DNA of 64,000 nucleotides from Indolivaga macrotermitis (GTDB taxonomy: Bacteria; Bacteroidota; Bacteroidia; Bacteroidales; Dysgonomonadaceae), in assembly GCF_900128985.1 (NCBI RefSeq), contig NZ_FQUC01000014.1, positions 1 through 64,000 on the forward strand, in the 5' to 3' direction. The notes under the pieces are model-generated. The model did no database searches. It had not been told where the DNA came from and saw nothing but the letters and a program-made list of their open reading frames with translations. A program made the position numbers and the translations under genes. This document shows, in pieces, positions 1-8,907 of the stretch (position 1 is the first letter of the stretch; the number at the start of each line of letters is the position of its first letter).

Positions 1-120
1 CATAAGCATAACAACATACAATATAATATAATTTATAAGATGAGCATATAGGAAACCTTTAGGAGATAATTTAATTTCTTTGTTGAATAGAAAACACTAT
101 TAATAGTTAAACCTTTGTCT

Positions 121-136
121 ATATGACCAGTCATAT
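121..136. promoter_or_regulatory. 16-bp palindrome upstream of the repeat protein
   Basis: A perfect inverted repeat, ATATGAC-CA-GTCATAT, lies about 30 bp before the start of the repeat protein at 167. The position and symmetry suit a dimeric regulator's operator, but no regulator is identified. Confidence 0.35.
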
Positions 137-166
137 CATATAAGTATAAACAACTCTTTAAACTTA

Positions 167-559
167 ATGATTATGGACACAATCTTTTCATTTGTCTCAA
201 AGAGACTATTTTATTTTCTATTTCCGATTTTAGGAATATTATTTATGTCAACAGAATGCGCCGGCTTTGGCTTAAGTGGACTTGGAGATATTATTTATAA
301 TATAGATGGTTCATGTATTAGAGAAGGTGCATCCTCTTCGGGTAGTGTTGTGTATAATATAGATAATAAGTATATAAGAGCAGGTAGTAGTACTTATGGT
401 TCTATTATATATAATATTGATGGTAATAACATTCGGTATGGTAGTAGTGCTTTTGGTACAATAGCATATTACATTGATGGCGATAATATAAGAAAGGATA
501 CTTCGGATGGTGTTATTATTTATATAAAAGATGGTAATTATATTCGTGCTAATTATTGA
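167..559 (+). CDS. Small exported protein of five ~20-residue repeats
   Basis: Function unknown. The 130-residue protein starts with a hydrophobic segment (about residues 12-30) that could be a signal peptide or membrane anchor. The rest is five tandem units of about 19-21 residues with consensus SSxxGxIIYxIDGxNIRxG. Tyr, Ile, Asp-Gly and Ile-Arg recur at fixed places, which suggests a short beta-solenoid or open beta-sheet. There is no clear lipobox before the Cys near residue 31. Starts at 167 (MIMD) and 173 (MDT) are both possible. The gene converges on the leftward operon at 633-3526 and shares a terminator hairpin with it. It could be a fragment of a larger repeat protein. Confidence 0.6.
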   Translation: MIMDTIFSFVSKRLFYFLFPILGILFMSTECAGFGLSGLGDIIYNIDGSCIREGASSSGSVVYNIDNKYIRAGSSTYGSIIYNIDGNNIRYGSSAFGTIAYYIDGDNIRKDTSDGVIIYIKDGNYIRANY

Positions 560-579
560 ATAATAATTTATAATGATAT

Positions 580-613
580 AAAGTCGGGTAGATAAATATA
601 TCTACCCGACTTT
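580..613. terminator. Bidirectional hairpin terminator
   Basis: A 15-bp perfect stem (580-594 with 599-613) with a 4-nt loop and A/T-rich flanks lies between convergent genes ending at 559 and 633. It can serve both strands. Confidence 0.8.
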
Positions 614-632
614 ATATTATTATGTGGTTTTA

Positions 633-1286
633 CTATCGTTTAGTAATTAGTACTACATTGATAAATGAACCGGGCCCTAGCAATGTGCTGATTACATTAT
701 AATTAATTACTCCTGATGCTGATATACTATTGATTTTTATAACGTCCTGATCATAGTAAGTAACCACATAATCTAGCTCTGTGGCTGCATAGCGACCTGC
801 CGGAATCATGCTTAAAGTACTGTTGCTTGTTGTATATGATGTATTGCCTGTTTGAATAAACTGCATCTTATATACATTGTTATACAGGTCGAAAGTATAT
901 CCAGTACCTATAGCCGAAGCAGGAATAGAAAATGTAGGTAAGTAAAAATATTGTCCCGGTTGGTCTATCGCTTGCCAAAGAGAACCATCAAAGTAGTAAT
1001 ACCCTATATTGATTACTTTTGCAGTTTTAGAGGTCGCTGTGCCATCAATAGCAGTTACGTAGACTATTGCTCCGGATTGAGCTGTAGAGTAGCGAGAATC
1101 CTTTGAAATTAGCTGAGATCTTGTCAGATTAGGAGCAATGATTCCTTCGGCCGTGCTACTTGTAGTAGAGAGAGGCATTACGTGTAGACTAGCTTTCGCT
1201 CCACTGTTAATAATCCCAACCTGTGCATAAGATGCAGAACTTCCCAATAATAAGAAAGATGCTAGTATATATTTTATTTTTTTCAT
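633..1286 (-). CDS. Exported protein, paralogue of the 2876-3526 product
   Basis: Function unknown. The 217-residue protein has a clear signal peptide (Lys-Lys, hydrophobic core, cleavage near SYA-Q). It shares a conserved block with the product of 2876-3526: ASLHV, SSTAEGIIAPNLTR, ISKD and later KIxGYYYFDGSxWQ-like residues. That block is common in Bacteroidetes surface proteins that begin QVGIxxxxPxATLHV; this is family knowledge from memory. It is the last gene of a three-gene leftward operon, 12 bp after the PKD-domain gene. The two paralogues flank that gene, so the three products may form one surface assembly (inference). Confidence 0.7.
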   Translation of the reverse strand: MKKIKYILASFLLLGSSASYAQVGIINSGAKASLHVMPLSTTSSTAEGIIAPNLTRSQLISKDSRYSTAQSGAIVYVTAIDGTATSKTAKVINIGYYYFDGSLWQAIDQPGQYFYLPTFSIPASAIGTGYTFDLYNNVYKMQFIQTGNTSYTTSNSTLSMIPAGRYAATELDYVVTYYDQDVIKINSISASGVINYNVISTLLGPGSFINVVLITKR

Positions 1287-1298
1287 TCTTTATTTTCT

Positions 1299-2864
1299 TT
1301 ATTCATTTATGCCTCTGATGTGAGGATTTACCCTTAATGCACAAGTGTTTATCTTCATCTGTGATGATGTAGTTAACTCTACACCTCCGCTCGAATTGTA
1401 AGCGGTGACGGTAATAGTGTAGGTTCCCGGTTTCTTATAAGTATAAGCTTGGGTATATGTTCCTAAAGAAGGACTGGTAATCGTTACTAATGAATTGGCT
1501 CCCCCATCTCCAAAGTCCATCACTATTCTGGAAACGTCTGTTAGTCCCATCCCGTTAATGACTTCGAGAAGATAAGTAGCACTAGCTTCGGCACAACGCT
1601 CGGAATTGGAGGGTGGATCAATTTCCATACGAAACCAAGGTGCGGCGAAGTTTGGTAGACCCCAAACCCCTCTGGCTGTAAGAAGATCACTTATTTTATA
1701 CATTTTCATATTGGAGGGATCTTCAGGATTATCAATTACAAACATTCCGGTTGAGTTAAACCGCGGAATATACATGCGTCCATCAGGTCCGGTTTGTATA
1801 GCACCGAAATGGTCTGTCACTCCATCTGTTAGAGAAACTGGATTCACTATGGATATTATAGGGCTAATTGTATTAGGGGTAGAAGTAGCTAGCAAAGCTT
1901 CAAAGTCAAAAACCAATAATCCTGATGTGTTATTTGTACCTACATTACTCGGGGCATAGGTCAGATATAGATATTTACCACTGGCAGAAAACTCAACTCC
2001 ATAGCCATAGCCAAAAGGTGATGTAGTATTCAACGCCCCAGTACGAACTCTGACATTGCTTATTATACCTGTCGATGGATTAAAATCTCCATAAACAAAG
2101 AACTGATTACCAAAGTCAACCCAAACAAAATGTTGTCCATCCGATGTAAATTTGATATATCCACCGGGAGCACTAGGAGATGTAGCTACATTTACACTAA
2201 TACTACTATGTCGAGCTGTTTGTACCCCTGTAGAAGTAACTTTCCATACATTCAGGTAATTGGGAGAAGTGGTGTTGCGTCCGACTGCTACTATCCAAAA
2301 ATCATTTCGGTTACTATGCCTTACTGCTGCAACCGATTCTCCCAGTAAGCCTGATTGACCTGTTAGGAGAATATTCTTATAAGTAGCATCTACTGCACCT
2401 AATCCACCTCCTTGAGACATATCTACAACGGAGTAAGAGAGGTTGTCGGCTTGTCTCTCCCCTAAACTTACTGCTATGTATTTAGTCGGATTGTAAGGGT
2501 AAGGAAAGATTATCCCTGATTGTGCAGATGATTTATTCCCCGTTAAACCTGATCCGTTAGTCATTATATCCATGTTCTTATCCCAGATAGTCATACCATC
2601 CGAAAAGAATAATAGATTTCCATCGGCGTCGGATATTGAAAAACAACCTTCGGATGTAGTTAAAGGTGATCCGGATATAGCTGTGGGCATTCCGGTTAGA
2701 GTAGCATTAGCAGTCCCGTACATACCTGTTGCGCTGTAACTGGTCGTGGTTTTCCATGTCATGGCAGCATAATAGCCAAAGAACCAGTTACTATTCTCCT
2801 TCTGAGTAAAGCCGGAGAATACCGCTGATAGCAATAATAATAAGATCGAATATTTTTTTAGCAT
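1299..2864 (-). CDS. Exported propeller-like protein with C-terminal PKD domain
   Basis: The 521-residue protein has a signal peptide (residues 1-20). Residues about 25-400 begin WFFGYYAAMTW and carry TSEGCxSISDxDGNLLFFSDG, the pattern of Bacteroidetes proteins with a propeller-like N-terminal region that often end in type IX secretion sorting domains. Residues about 430-505 form a PKD (Ig-like) domain with DFGDGG, AYTYKKPGTYTITVTA. No sorting domain of the usual gliding-motility type is apparent after the PKD domain, only a short tail. It is the middle gene of the operon, 11 bp after 2876-3526 and 12 bp before 633-1286. The likely role is surface binding or scaffolding; no catalytic motif is visible. 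Confidence 0.7.
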   Translation of the reverse strand: MLKKYSILLLLLSAVFSGFTQKENSNWFFGYYAAMTWKTTTSYSATGMYGTANATLTGMPTAISGSPLTTSEGCFSISDADGNLLFFSDGMTIWDKNMDIMTNGSGLTGNKSSAQSGIIFPYPYNPTKYIAVSLGERQADNLSYSVVDMSQGGGLGAVDATYKNILLTGQSGLLGESVAAVRHSNRNDFWIVAVGRNTTSPNYLNVWKVTSTGVQTARHSSISVNVATSPSAPGGYIKFTSDGQHFVWVDFGNQFFVYGDFNPSTGIISNVRVRTGALNTTSPFGYGYGVEFSASGKYLYLTYAPSNVGTNNTSGLLVFDFEALLATSTPNTISPIISIVNPVSLTDGVTDHFGAIQTGPDGRMYIPRFNSTGMFVIDNPEDPSNMKMYKISDLLTARGVWGLPNFAAPWFRMEIDPPSNSERCAEASATYLLEVINGMGLTDVSRIVMDFGDGGANSLVTITSPSLGTYTQAYTYKKPGTYTITVTAYNSSGGVELTTSSQMKINTCALRVNPHIRGINE

Positions 2865-2875
2865 TTGTTCCTCCT

Positions 2876-3526
2876 TTATTTCTTAACTACCAACACGATA
2901 TTGATAAATGAATTATTGTCGGGATTGGTGTTCAGTACGTCGTAGTTCAGAACGCCTGCAGCCGATACACTATTAACTTTAATAATGGTATTATCGTAAT
3001 AGGTCACAACAAAATCGAGTTGACTTGCAGTGTATAGAGTGGGAATCTGAGCTAAACTTGAATTACTGCTCACAAAGTTCGAATTTCCTGCCTTAGTGAA
3101 TTGCAATTTGTAAACATTGGTGTAAAGATCGTAAGTTACACCTGTTGCTATTGCCGTTACAGGCAGGTTGAAAGAGGGTAGATATAAAAATTCGGGAGTG
3201 TAATCCATCGGTTGCCAAATACTACCATCGAAATAATAATATCCCGGTATAGTAATCTTAGCCGTTTTGGTTGTTAGTGTTCCGTCTAAGGTTGTCACAT
3301 AGACATAGGCTCCCTTTTGATTTGTTGTGTACTGTGCATCTTTGCTAATAACTTGTGCACGGGTCAGGTTCGGCGCAATTATACCTTCGGCTGTCGAGGA
3401 TCCTGTAGTCTGTGGAGATACATGTAATGTTGCCTGCGGGTTATCTGTGTTTATTCCGATCTGGGCATGAAGCGATCCAAATACGATTAAACTGAGAGTA
3501 ATTAAATAAAGCTTTTTCATTATCAT
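2876..3526 (-). CDS. Exported protein, first gene of a surface-protein operon
   Basis: Function unknown. The open frame runs further upstream, but the signal peptide begins at ATG 3526 (MIMKKLYLI) or 3520 (MKKLYLI), so the gene is taken from 3526, giving 216 residues like its 217-residue paralogue at 633-1286. After the cleavage site (HAQ) comes IGINTDNPQATLHVSP, then SSTAEGIIAPNLTRAQVISKD and GYYYFDGSIWQPMD. The leader carries the GGTC-N3-GACC palindrome about 35 bp before the start and a (CT)24 tract about 420 bp upstream. The product is likely exported to the periplasm or surface. Confidence 0.7.
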   Translation of the reverse strand: MIMKKLYLITLSLIVFGSLHAQIGINTDNPQATLHVSPQTTGSSTAEGIIAPNLTRAQVISKDAQYTTNQKGAYVYVTTLDGTLTTKTAKITIPGYYYFDGSIWQPMDYTPEFLYLPSFNLPVTAIATGVTYDLYTNVYKLQFTKAGNSNFVSSNSSLAQIPTLYTASQLDFVVTYYDNTIIKVNSVSAAGVLNYDVLNTNPDNNSFINIVLVVKK

Positions 3527-3561
3527 TCTTAAAAATTTGTTGTTTTTATAAAGAGTTGTTG

Positions 3562-3620
3562 GGGTCGCAGACCCTTTTGTTGCTGTTTTTGTAATATGAA
3601 GTAATTGTTTTTGAAGCAGG
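3562..3620 (-). repeat. Dispersed leader repeat, copy D
   Basis: On the minus strand an A-rich block (TTACAAAAACAGCAAC) leads into the palindrome GGGTC-TGC-GACCC (3562-3574), 36 bp before the start at 3526. The same order is seen at 43440-43552, 55846-55962, 56215-56315 and 33364-33447. The left boundary of this copy is approximate. Confidence 0.6.
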
Positions 3621-3946
3621 ATATTGTAGGAGCAGGACTTTGCTCTGCCTTGGCATCTTTGTGTTTCTAACAATTGATTAGATCGATGAAAAGAAAGCAG
3701 CAAAGTGCACACGCTGCACCCTGCTGCAAAGGTCAGTCGGCCAAAGCATGATCTGTTATCCGAAATAGTATTCGAACGACAACAAAACAACAATGATTCT
3801 ACCGGACACAGTTTGCCTAGCCAACTTATTTTGAAATGGATATATATGACGAAGTATACGAAGACATAGAAAAATGTCCCGTAGTTTTGACACAATAGAA
3901 AAATTTGTATTTTAGAAAAATTCTGTTTAGTTAACGCAAGTGATGC

Positions 3947-3997
<51 letters not shown>

Positions 3998-4160
3998 ATA
4001 TTTCAGCACATAAATACAAATCTAAATTGTTAAATTTTAGATCGTTGTTGTCAATTTTATGTGTGAAAATATTATTCATGTATATTCTATAAAGAGTTAT
4101 TTCTGTGGCAAATATAGATTCTTTTCTTTTAACAAACAAACTAAATAACTACTAGTGTGG

Positions 4161-5498
4161 TTAATTAAATAATTTCTCGGCTTCCCGCAAAGCATCATCT
4201 AAACAAAAAACAACAACATTATCATAGGGCTCTATTTGAGTATCTCCATCTACGAGCATAGCTTCTCCGTTTCTCATCAATCCTCCTACAGTCATGTTAT
4301 TAGGCAATGAAAGATGTTTGATTTCTTTTTTTGTTATTTTAGAATTGGGGCGTGCTACAATCTCTGCAACATCGGCATTGGCAAAAGTGAGTGTTTTTAC
4401 ATTTGTTACGTCCGCATTTAATAAGAACCGGTATATATTACTTACAGTTATCAATTTCTTATTAATGATAGAACCGATGTTCAGATTTTCCGCCATTGGG
4501 ATATAATCCATATTCTCGACTTCGGCTACCGTTTTAGGAACTCCGAAGCGTTTTGCTGCGAGACAAGCCAGAATATTGGCTTCTGCATTTCCGGTTACAG
4601 CGATAAAAGCATCTATATTGCGGATACTTTCTTGTTGCATAAACTCGGAGTTACGTCCATCGTCATGAAATACGGTGACATTTTTTGGTACCTTTTCTAG
4701 TAACTTATAACATTTTTCTTTGTCTACCTCCAACAGCTTAATATTTACGTCCGATGGGAGGTATTGGCAGGTACGTATAGCTATACGGCTACCGCCCATT
4801 ATCATTACATCTTTTACTTCGAATTTATTTTTTCCTGCAATAGCTGGAATTTCGTCAATAAATTCATTGGTTGTAGTGAAAAATACAATATCGTCTGTGA
4901 AGACTTTATCTTTACCTTTTGGGATGATTGTAGTATTGTTGCGCTTAATGGCTACAATATGAAATTTCTTTTGACTACTTGATATTTCGTATAAGAATTT
5001 GTCTACCAATTCAGAATTATCCCGGACTTTTACTCCTACCAATATGATTGATCCTCCAAATAATTCGACCCAAAGCCTGACCCAAGGGCGTTTCAGGGCA
5101 GAAACTATTTCTTTGGCAGCCAACATTTCCGGGTAGACCATTGAGTTTATACCTAAACTTTCGAAAAACTCTTTATTCTTCGGTAGCAGGTATTCGAAGT
5201 TGTCTATACGGGCAAAAGTTTTTTTTGCACCCATTTTCGCGGCTAACATACAAGAGGTGATGTTTACGGACTCATCAGGTGTAACGCCGATAAATAAATC
5301 AGCATTTTCAACTCCTACTTCATCTAAATCTTTCAGAGAAGTGGTAGAGCCTTCCATAGTCATTATTTCAAGATTGCCTTTCGACAGATTCAATTTTTCT
5401 TTATCTGAATCCATTAAAATTACATCCTGATTTTCGCCGGAAAGCAATCTGGCCAAATGGGTGCCGACTGCACCGGCTCCTCCGATAACAACTCTCAT
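4161..5498 (-). CDS. trkA: TrkA, NAD-binding regulatory subunit of Trk potassium uptake
   Basis: TrkA is a cytoplasmic peripheral protein that gates the Trk potassium channel. The 445-residue protein shows two tandem RCK units. The first starts VVIGGAGAVGTHLARLL with the dinucleotide-binding glycines and the acidic end of strand two (LMDSDKEKL). The second starts VMIMGGSRIAIRTCQYL near residue 230, again followed by an acidic residue (LLEVDKE). Each N-domain is followed by a TrkA-C-like region. The length fits the double-length TrkA family. It lies 20 bp downstream of dxs and is probably co-transcribed. In several Bacteroides genomes trkH follows trkA (from memory); here the next 634 bp are noncoding. 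Confidence 0.93.
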   Translation of the reverse strand: MRVVIGGAGAVGTHLARLLSGENQDVILMDSDKEKLNLSKGNLEIMTMEGSTTSLKDLDEVGVENADLFIGVTPDESVNITSCMLAAKMGAKKTFARIDNFEYLLPKNKEFFESLGINSMVYPEMLAAKEIVSALKRPWVRLWVELFGGSIILVGVKVRDNSELVDKFLYEISSSQKKFHIVAIKRNNTTIIPKGKDKVFTDDIVFFTTTNEFIDEIPAIAGKNKFEVKDVMIMGGSRIAIRTCQYLPSDVNIKLLEVDKEKCYKLLEKVPKNVTVFHDDGRNSEFMQQESIRNIDAFIAVTGNAEANILACLAAKRFGVPKTVAEVENMDYIPMAENLNIGSIINKKLITVSNIYRFLLNADVTNVKTLTFANADVAEIVARPNSKITKKEIKHLSLPNNMTVGGLMRNGEAMLVDGDTQIEPYDNVVVFCLDDALREAEKLFN

Positions 5499-5518
5499 AG
5501 TAAAACCTTTAAGGAATA

Positions 5519-7429
5519 TTATTTTTTGAGAACCTGGCCTAGTTGCTCGGTCAGACCTTCTACATCTATTTTGCAGAGTTTATTCAGTTCGGGAATAGAT
5601 CCGTGGGTGATGAACGCATCGGGAATACCTATACGTGTAACTTCTATCTCCTGATAATTTCTATCTGAAAAATATTCGAGTACAGCAGACCCCAAACCTC
5701 CTGCAATAACGCCATTTTCTACAGTTACCACTTTTTTGAACTTAGATGCCACTTCATCAAGTAATTCAGTATCTATAGGTTTTAAGAATATGATATCGTA
5801 GTGAGCTATACTATGTCCTTTTTCTTCTAATTTTTTGATCGCAGAACTTACAGTATTACCTATAGGTCCGATCGAGATCACAGCTAGATCATTACCCTCA
5901 TTGATTTTCCGTCCTTTTCCGATAGGTAAAACTTCCATAGGGCACTCCCAATCTTTTAATTCTCCTTGTCCTCTCGGGTAACGGATAACAAAAGGGCCAT
6001 CGTTTCCGTATGCTGCTGTGTACATAAGATTCCTCAAATAATGCTCGTTATATGGAGACGAGACAATGAGATTAGGTACACAACGCATATATGCTAAATC
6101 GAAAACTCCATGATGCGTAGGGCCATCTTCTCCAACCAATCCGGCTCTGTCGAGACAGAATATAACATGTAGTTTTTGAAGGGCGATATCATGTATAACT
6201 TGATCATAGGCCCGTTGCATAAACGATGAATAGATGTTACAGAAAGGAATTAATCCTTCCTTGGCTAATCCTCCGGAGTAAGTTACGGCATGAGCTTCGG
6301 CAATACCAACATCGAATGCCCTTTCGGGAAAGGCTTTCATCATGAAAGTCATAGATGATCCGCTAGGCATGGCAGGTGTAATCCCTACAATACGTTTATC
6401 TTTTTCAGCTAATTCGACCAACGTATGGCCAAATACATTTTGATATAATTGGGGCTGGTCTTTAGCCTGTGAAACGATGCGTTCGCCGGTATCTTTATTA
6501 AATTTACCGGGTGCATGCCATTCTGTAGCTGATTCTTCTGCCGGTTTGTAGCCTTTGCCTTTAACTGTATGTATATGTAGTAGCTTAGGCCCTTTCAGAT
6601 CTTTTATATTTTCTAGAATACGTATCAGTCCTTTCAGGTCATGACCGTCAACAGGACCAAAGTACCTTATATTAAGCCCTTCGAATATATTCTGCTGTTT
6701 AGTAATCAAAGATTTCAGGCTATTGTTGAATCTGAGAATAAAATTCTTCCCTTTTTCTCCAATCAGGTTCTTACGTTTAAATTTTTGGTAAACATCATTT
6801 CTTACTTTATTGTAAGTGTGCGATGTTGTCATCTTTACCAGATAATCCTTTAAGCCGCCGACATTATCGTCAATAGCCATTTCGTTATCGTTCAGGATAA
6901 TGAGTAGATCATTTGGTTGAGAACTGGCATTGTTAAGACCTTCATAAGCTAATCCTCCGGTTAAGGAACCATCGCCGATAACGGCTACTACCTGCTTCTT
7001 CTCGTTAAGAACCTGAGAGGCGACAGCCATGCCCAGTGCAGCCGATATAGAATTGGATGCATGTCCTGCCGAAAATGTATCGTATTCGCTCTCTTCCGGA
7101 TTTGGGAATCCTGCCAGACCGCCGAATTTTCTGTTTGTATGAAACTGGTCTCTGCGTCCTGTCAATATTTTATGACTGTATGCCTGATGACCTACATCCC
7201 ATACAATACGGTCGTAAGGGGTATTATATATATAATGTAATGCAACAGTAAGTTCTACTGTACCTAAGCTGGACCCAAAGTGTCCGGGATTGTTGCATAA
7301 TTGATCTATAATGAATGTCCTCAACTCTTGACACAAAGTGTCGAGCTGGTCTATATTGAGTTTTTTAAGATCTTTTGGAGAATCTATTGTCCGTAATAAT
7401 GGTATATTGGTCTTCTCGTTCTCAGACAT
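5519..7429 (-). CDS. dxs: 1-deoxy-D-xylulose-5-phosphate synthase
   Basis: This thiamine-diphosphate enzyme condenses pyruvate and glyceraldehyde 3-phosphate to DXP, the first step of the MEP isoprenoid pathway. The start is set at 7429 (MSENEKTN); the open frame reaches 7489, but the extra residues are outside the family. The product is 636 residues, the usual length. Seen features: [17 protein letters not shown] near residue 50, [17 protein letters not shown], the ThDP motif [11 protein letters not shown] (about residues 150-180), [11 protein letters not shown] near residue 420 and the C-terminal transketolase domain ending in [14 protein letters not shown]. It is the first gene of the dxs-trkA unit. 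Confidence 0.96.
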   Translation of the reverse strand: MSENEKTNIPLLRTIDSPKDLKKLNIDQLDTLCQELRTFIIDQLCNNPGHFGSSLGTVELTVALHYIYNTPYDRIVWDVGHQAYSHKILTGRRDQFHTNRKFGGLAGFPNPEESEYDTFSAGHASNSISAALGMAVASQVLNEKKQVVAVIGDGSLTGGLAYEGLNNASSQPNDLLIILNDNEMAIDDNVGGLKDYLVKMTTSHTYNKVRNDVYQKFKRKNLIGEKGKNFILRFNNSLKSLITKQQNIFEGLNIRYFGPVDGHDLKGLIRILENIKDLKGPKLLHIHTVKGKGYKPAEESATEWHAPGKFNKDTGERIVSQAKDQPQLYQNVFGHTLVELAEKDKRIVGITPAMPSGSSMTFMMKAFPERAFDVGIAEAHAVTYSGGLAKEGLIPFCNIYSSFMQRAYDQVIHDIALQKLHVIFCLDRAGLVGEDGPTHHGVFDLAYMRCVPNLIVSSPYNEHYLRNLMYTAAYGNDGPFVIRYPRGQGELKDWECPMEVLPIGKGRKINEGNDLAVISIGPIGNTVSSAIKKLEEKGHSIAHYDIIFLKPIDTELLDEVASKFKKVVTVENGVIAGGLGSAVLEYFSDRNYQEIEVTRIGIPDAFITHGSIPELNKLCKIDVEGLTEQLGQVLKK

Positions 7430-7609
7430 GTTTAACTTATACTTGTGAATATTCTTAGATAATATAAATAAACGAAAAATAAATAGCAAAATTATAAAAC
7501 AAATGGTTGTAATCCTATGTTTAACTTTTAAAATATGAATTAAATGTAGGTATTATTCTGAAAATGAATTATAAATGGGTTTTTTGATAAGGATATGCTA
7601 CTTATGATA

Positions 7610-7640
7610 TTGGCAGGTAACTAAAATTCTATTACATTTG
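7610..7640 (+). promoter_or_regulatory. Bacteroidetes-type promoter for tRNA-Arg
   Basis: TACATTTG at 7633-7640 matches the TAnnTTTG -7 box. A TTGG at 7610-7613 lies 19 bp upstream at the -33 position. The tRNA starts about 29 bp downstream. Confidence 0.7.
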
Positions 7641-7668
7641 CACCGTCTCTTATAATAAACAGAGAGAG

Positions 7669-7740
7669 GGCGCGATAGTTCAATGGATAGAATAGAAGTT
7701 TCCTAAACTTTAGATCCGGGTTCGATTCCCGGTCGTGCTA
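7669..7740 (+). tRNA. tRNA-Arg (CCT)
   Basis: The cloverleaf folds by eye. The acceptor GGCGCGA pairs with TCGTGCT with G-U at 1-72 and 4-69. The D stem is GTTC/GAAT, the anticodon stem GAAGT/ACTTT with loop TTCCTAA, so the anticodon is CCT (codon AGG). The T arm is CCGGG-TTCGATT-CCCGG and the discriminator is A. CCA is not encoded. Confidence 0.93.
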
Positions 7741-7746
7741 CATTAG

Positions 7747-7771
7747 AAGCCGCTTCAATAGCGGCTTTTTT
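7747..7771 (+). terminator. Intrinsic terminator of tRNA-Arg
   Basis: Stem AAGCCGC/GCGGCTT (7747-7753 with 7761-7767), loop TTCAATA, then a T run. Confidence 0.85.
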
Positions 7772-7804
7772 ATGTCTCACACCTTTCTGATACTCCATTA
7801 TAAG

Positions 7805-7854
7805 TACATTCAAGATACATTGCAAGTACATTGCAAAAACATTCAAAGTGCATA
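7805..7854. repeat. Tandem 11-bp repeat array
   Basis: TACATT or AACATT starts at 7805, 7816, 7827 and 7838, exactly 11 bp apart, with a weaker TGCATA at 7849. The unit is roughly TACATTGCAAG. The spacing is one helical turn. Confidence 0.75.
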
Positions 7855-7855
7855 C

Positions 7856-7913
7856 AATTTCGGACTTATTTTGTGCATTTTTGATTATTGACTCTTTTAA
7901 AAAGTCCGAAATT
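7856..7913. repeat. 12-bp inverted repeat
   Basis: AATTTCGGACTT (7856-7867) and AAGTCCGAAATT (7902-7913) are perfect reverse complements separated by 34 bp, directly after the tandem array. Role unknown. Confidence 0.7.
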
Positions 7914-8126
7914 TGAATAATGTTGCTGTCACTTATAGATATTCAATCTTATGACTAGATCTATGAGTGACGTTGATTTCCATTATTATAAAGAATAGAG
8001 CAAGCAAGTTATTACAACACCGAACCAAAATAAACATATGTTGTTTTTATTTATAACGAATAGTTTTGTCAAGGTCAGATTGTTTTGTTCGGTCTGCGAA
8101 TAGAAAAGATATTCAATAAGAATGCT

Positions 8127-8134
8127 TATATTTG
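8127..8134 (+). promoter_or_regulatory. -7 box for the outer-membrane barrel gene
   Basis: TATATTTG matches TAnnTTTG. No good TTTG is seen 19-21 bp upstream. A start near 8141 would give a leader of about 120 nt. Confidence 0.5.
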
Positions 8135-8263
8135 CGCCGTCGCAAGTAGGGTAGCGATAAAAAGAAATACAAACATATTACAATAAAAAAGTCTGTTAAA
8201 TAATTATTTATGTATTTTAAGCTGCCGATTGACAAGACTCTTTTATTTTATTTCTAACAAATT

Positions 8264-8899
8264 ATGATTATGAAAAAAAATTACATGGGATTAGTAAAAG
8301 GTTTGGCTGTTGCTTGTCTGATCTTTATTGGAGCTACACAAGCTAACGCTCAGCTACGTTTCGGGTTAAAAGGAGGTTTTGACGTTAGCAATAACCGTAT
8401 CAATAAAGATATTTTGAATGCCCATAACCGTCTAGGCTTCCAAATTGGAGGAACTATGGAACTGATGGCTCCTATTGTAGGATGGGGTGGTGAGCTTTCA
8501 GTTTTATACGGACATCAGCAATATGATGTAAAGGACTCTAAAGAAAGCGGAACCAATTATTCTCTATCAGATTATAACTACCTGAGAGTTCCTTTGAATC
8601 TTAAGAAGAAATTCAGTATCATGGGATTATTTGGGGTATTTATTCAAGCTGGTCCTTATGCTGAATTTAAGCTGAGCGGAGGTGACTTGAAACCTGAAAA
8701 TTTAGATACTCAATATAAATCAAAATCGTTCGGAGCAGGTATTAATGCAGGAGCAGGTGTTGAACTGCTGAATCACCTTGAATTGGGTATGTATTACCGC
8801 AAAGCTTTGACTGATAATTATTCGGATAATACTGGTTGGGGTAATATATTAAAGAAGAAACCGGACAACTGGAGTGTTAACCTTACATACTTTTTCTAA
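8264..8899 (+). CDS. Outer-membrane beta-barrel protein
   Basis: The product is likely a small outer-membrane barrel of the PorT/OMP_b-brl type; its ligand or cargo is unknown. The 211-residue protein has a signal peptide cleaved after NANA-Q (about residue 29), then LRFGLKGGFDVSNN, the first strand typical of this family. Alternating strands run to the C-terminal aromatic NLTYFF, as expected for insertion by the BAM complex. The start at 8264 (MIMKK) or 8270 (MKKNYMG) is not decided. It lies 8 bp before priA and may be co-transcribed with it. Confidence 0.85.
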   Translation: MIMKKNYMGLVKGLAVACLIFIGATQANAQLRFGLKGGFDVSNNRINKDILNAHNRLGFQIGGTMELMAPIVGWGGELSVLYGHQQYDVKDSKESGTNYSLSDYNYLRVPLNLKKKFSIMGLFGVFIQAGPYAEFKLSGGDLKPENLDTQYKSKSFGAGINAGAGVELLNHLELGMYYRKALTDNYSDNTGWGNILKKKPDNWSVNLTYFF

Positions 8900-8907
8900 G
8901 AAGATAA

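Larger units (their letters stand above)
7741..8263. other. 523-bp gene-free stretch after tRNA-Arg
   Basis: No gene is supported. It holds a terminator (7747-7771), an 11-bp-period tandem repeat (7805-7854), a 12-bp inverted repeat (7856-7913) and the promoter of the barrel gene (8127-8134). The rest is AT-rich sequence without a recognised element. Confidence 0.6.

Noticed and set aside
3527-3895. N-terminal extension of the 2876-3526 gene
   Set aside because: The extra residues look like translated intergenic DNA and precede a clean signal peptide; the 217-residue paralogue starts at the equivalent point.
7805-7854. CRISPR-like reading of the tandem array
   Set aside because: Units are 11 bp without unique spacers and no cas genes are nearby.
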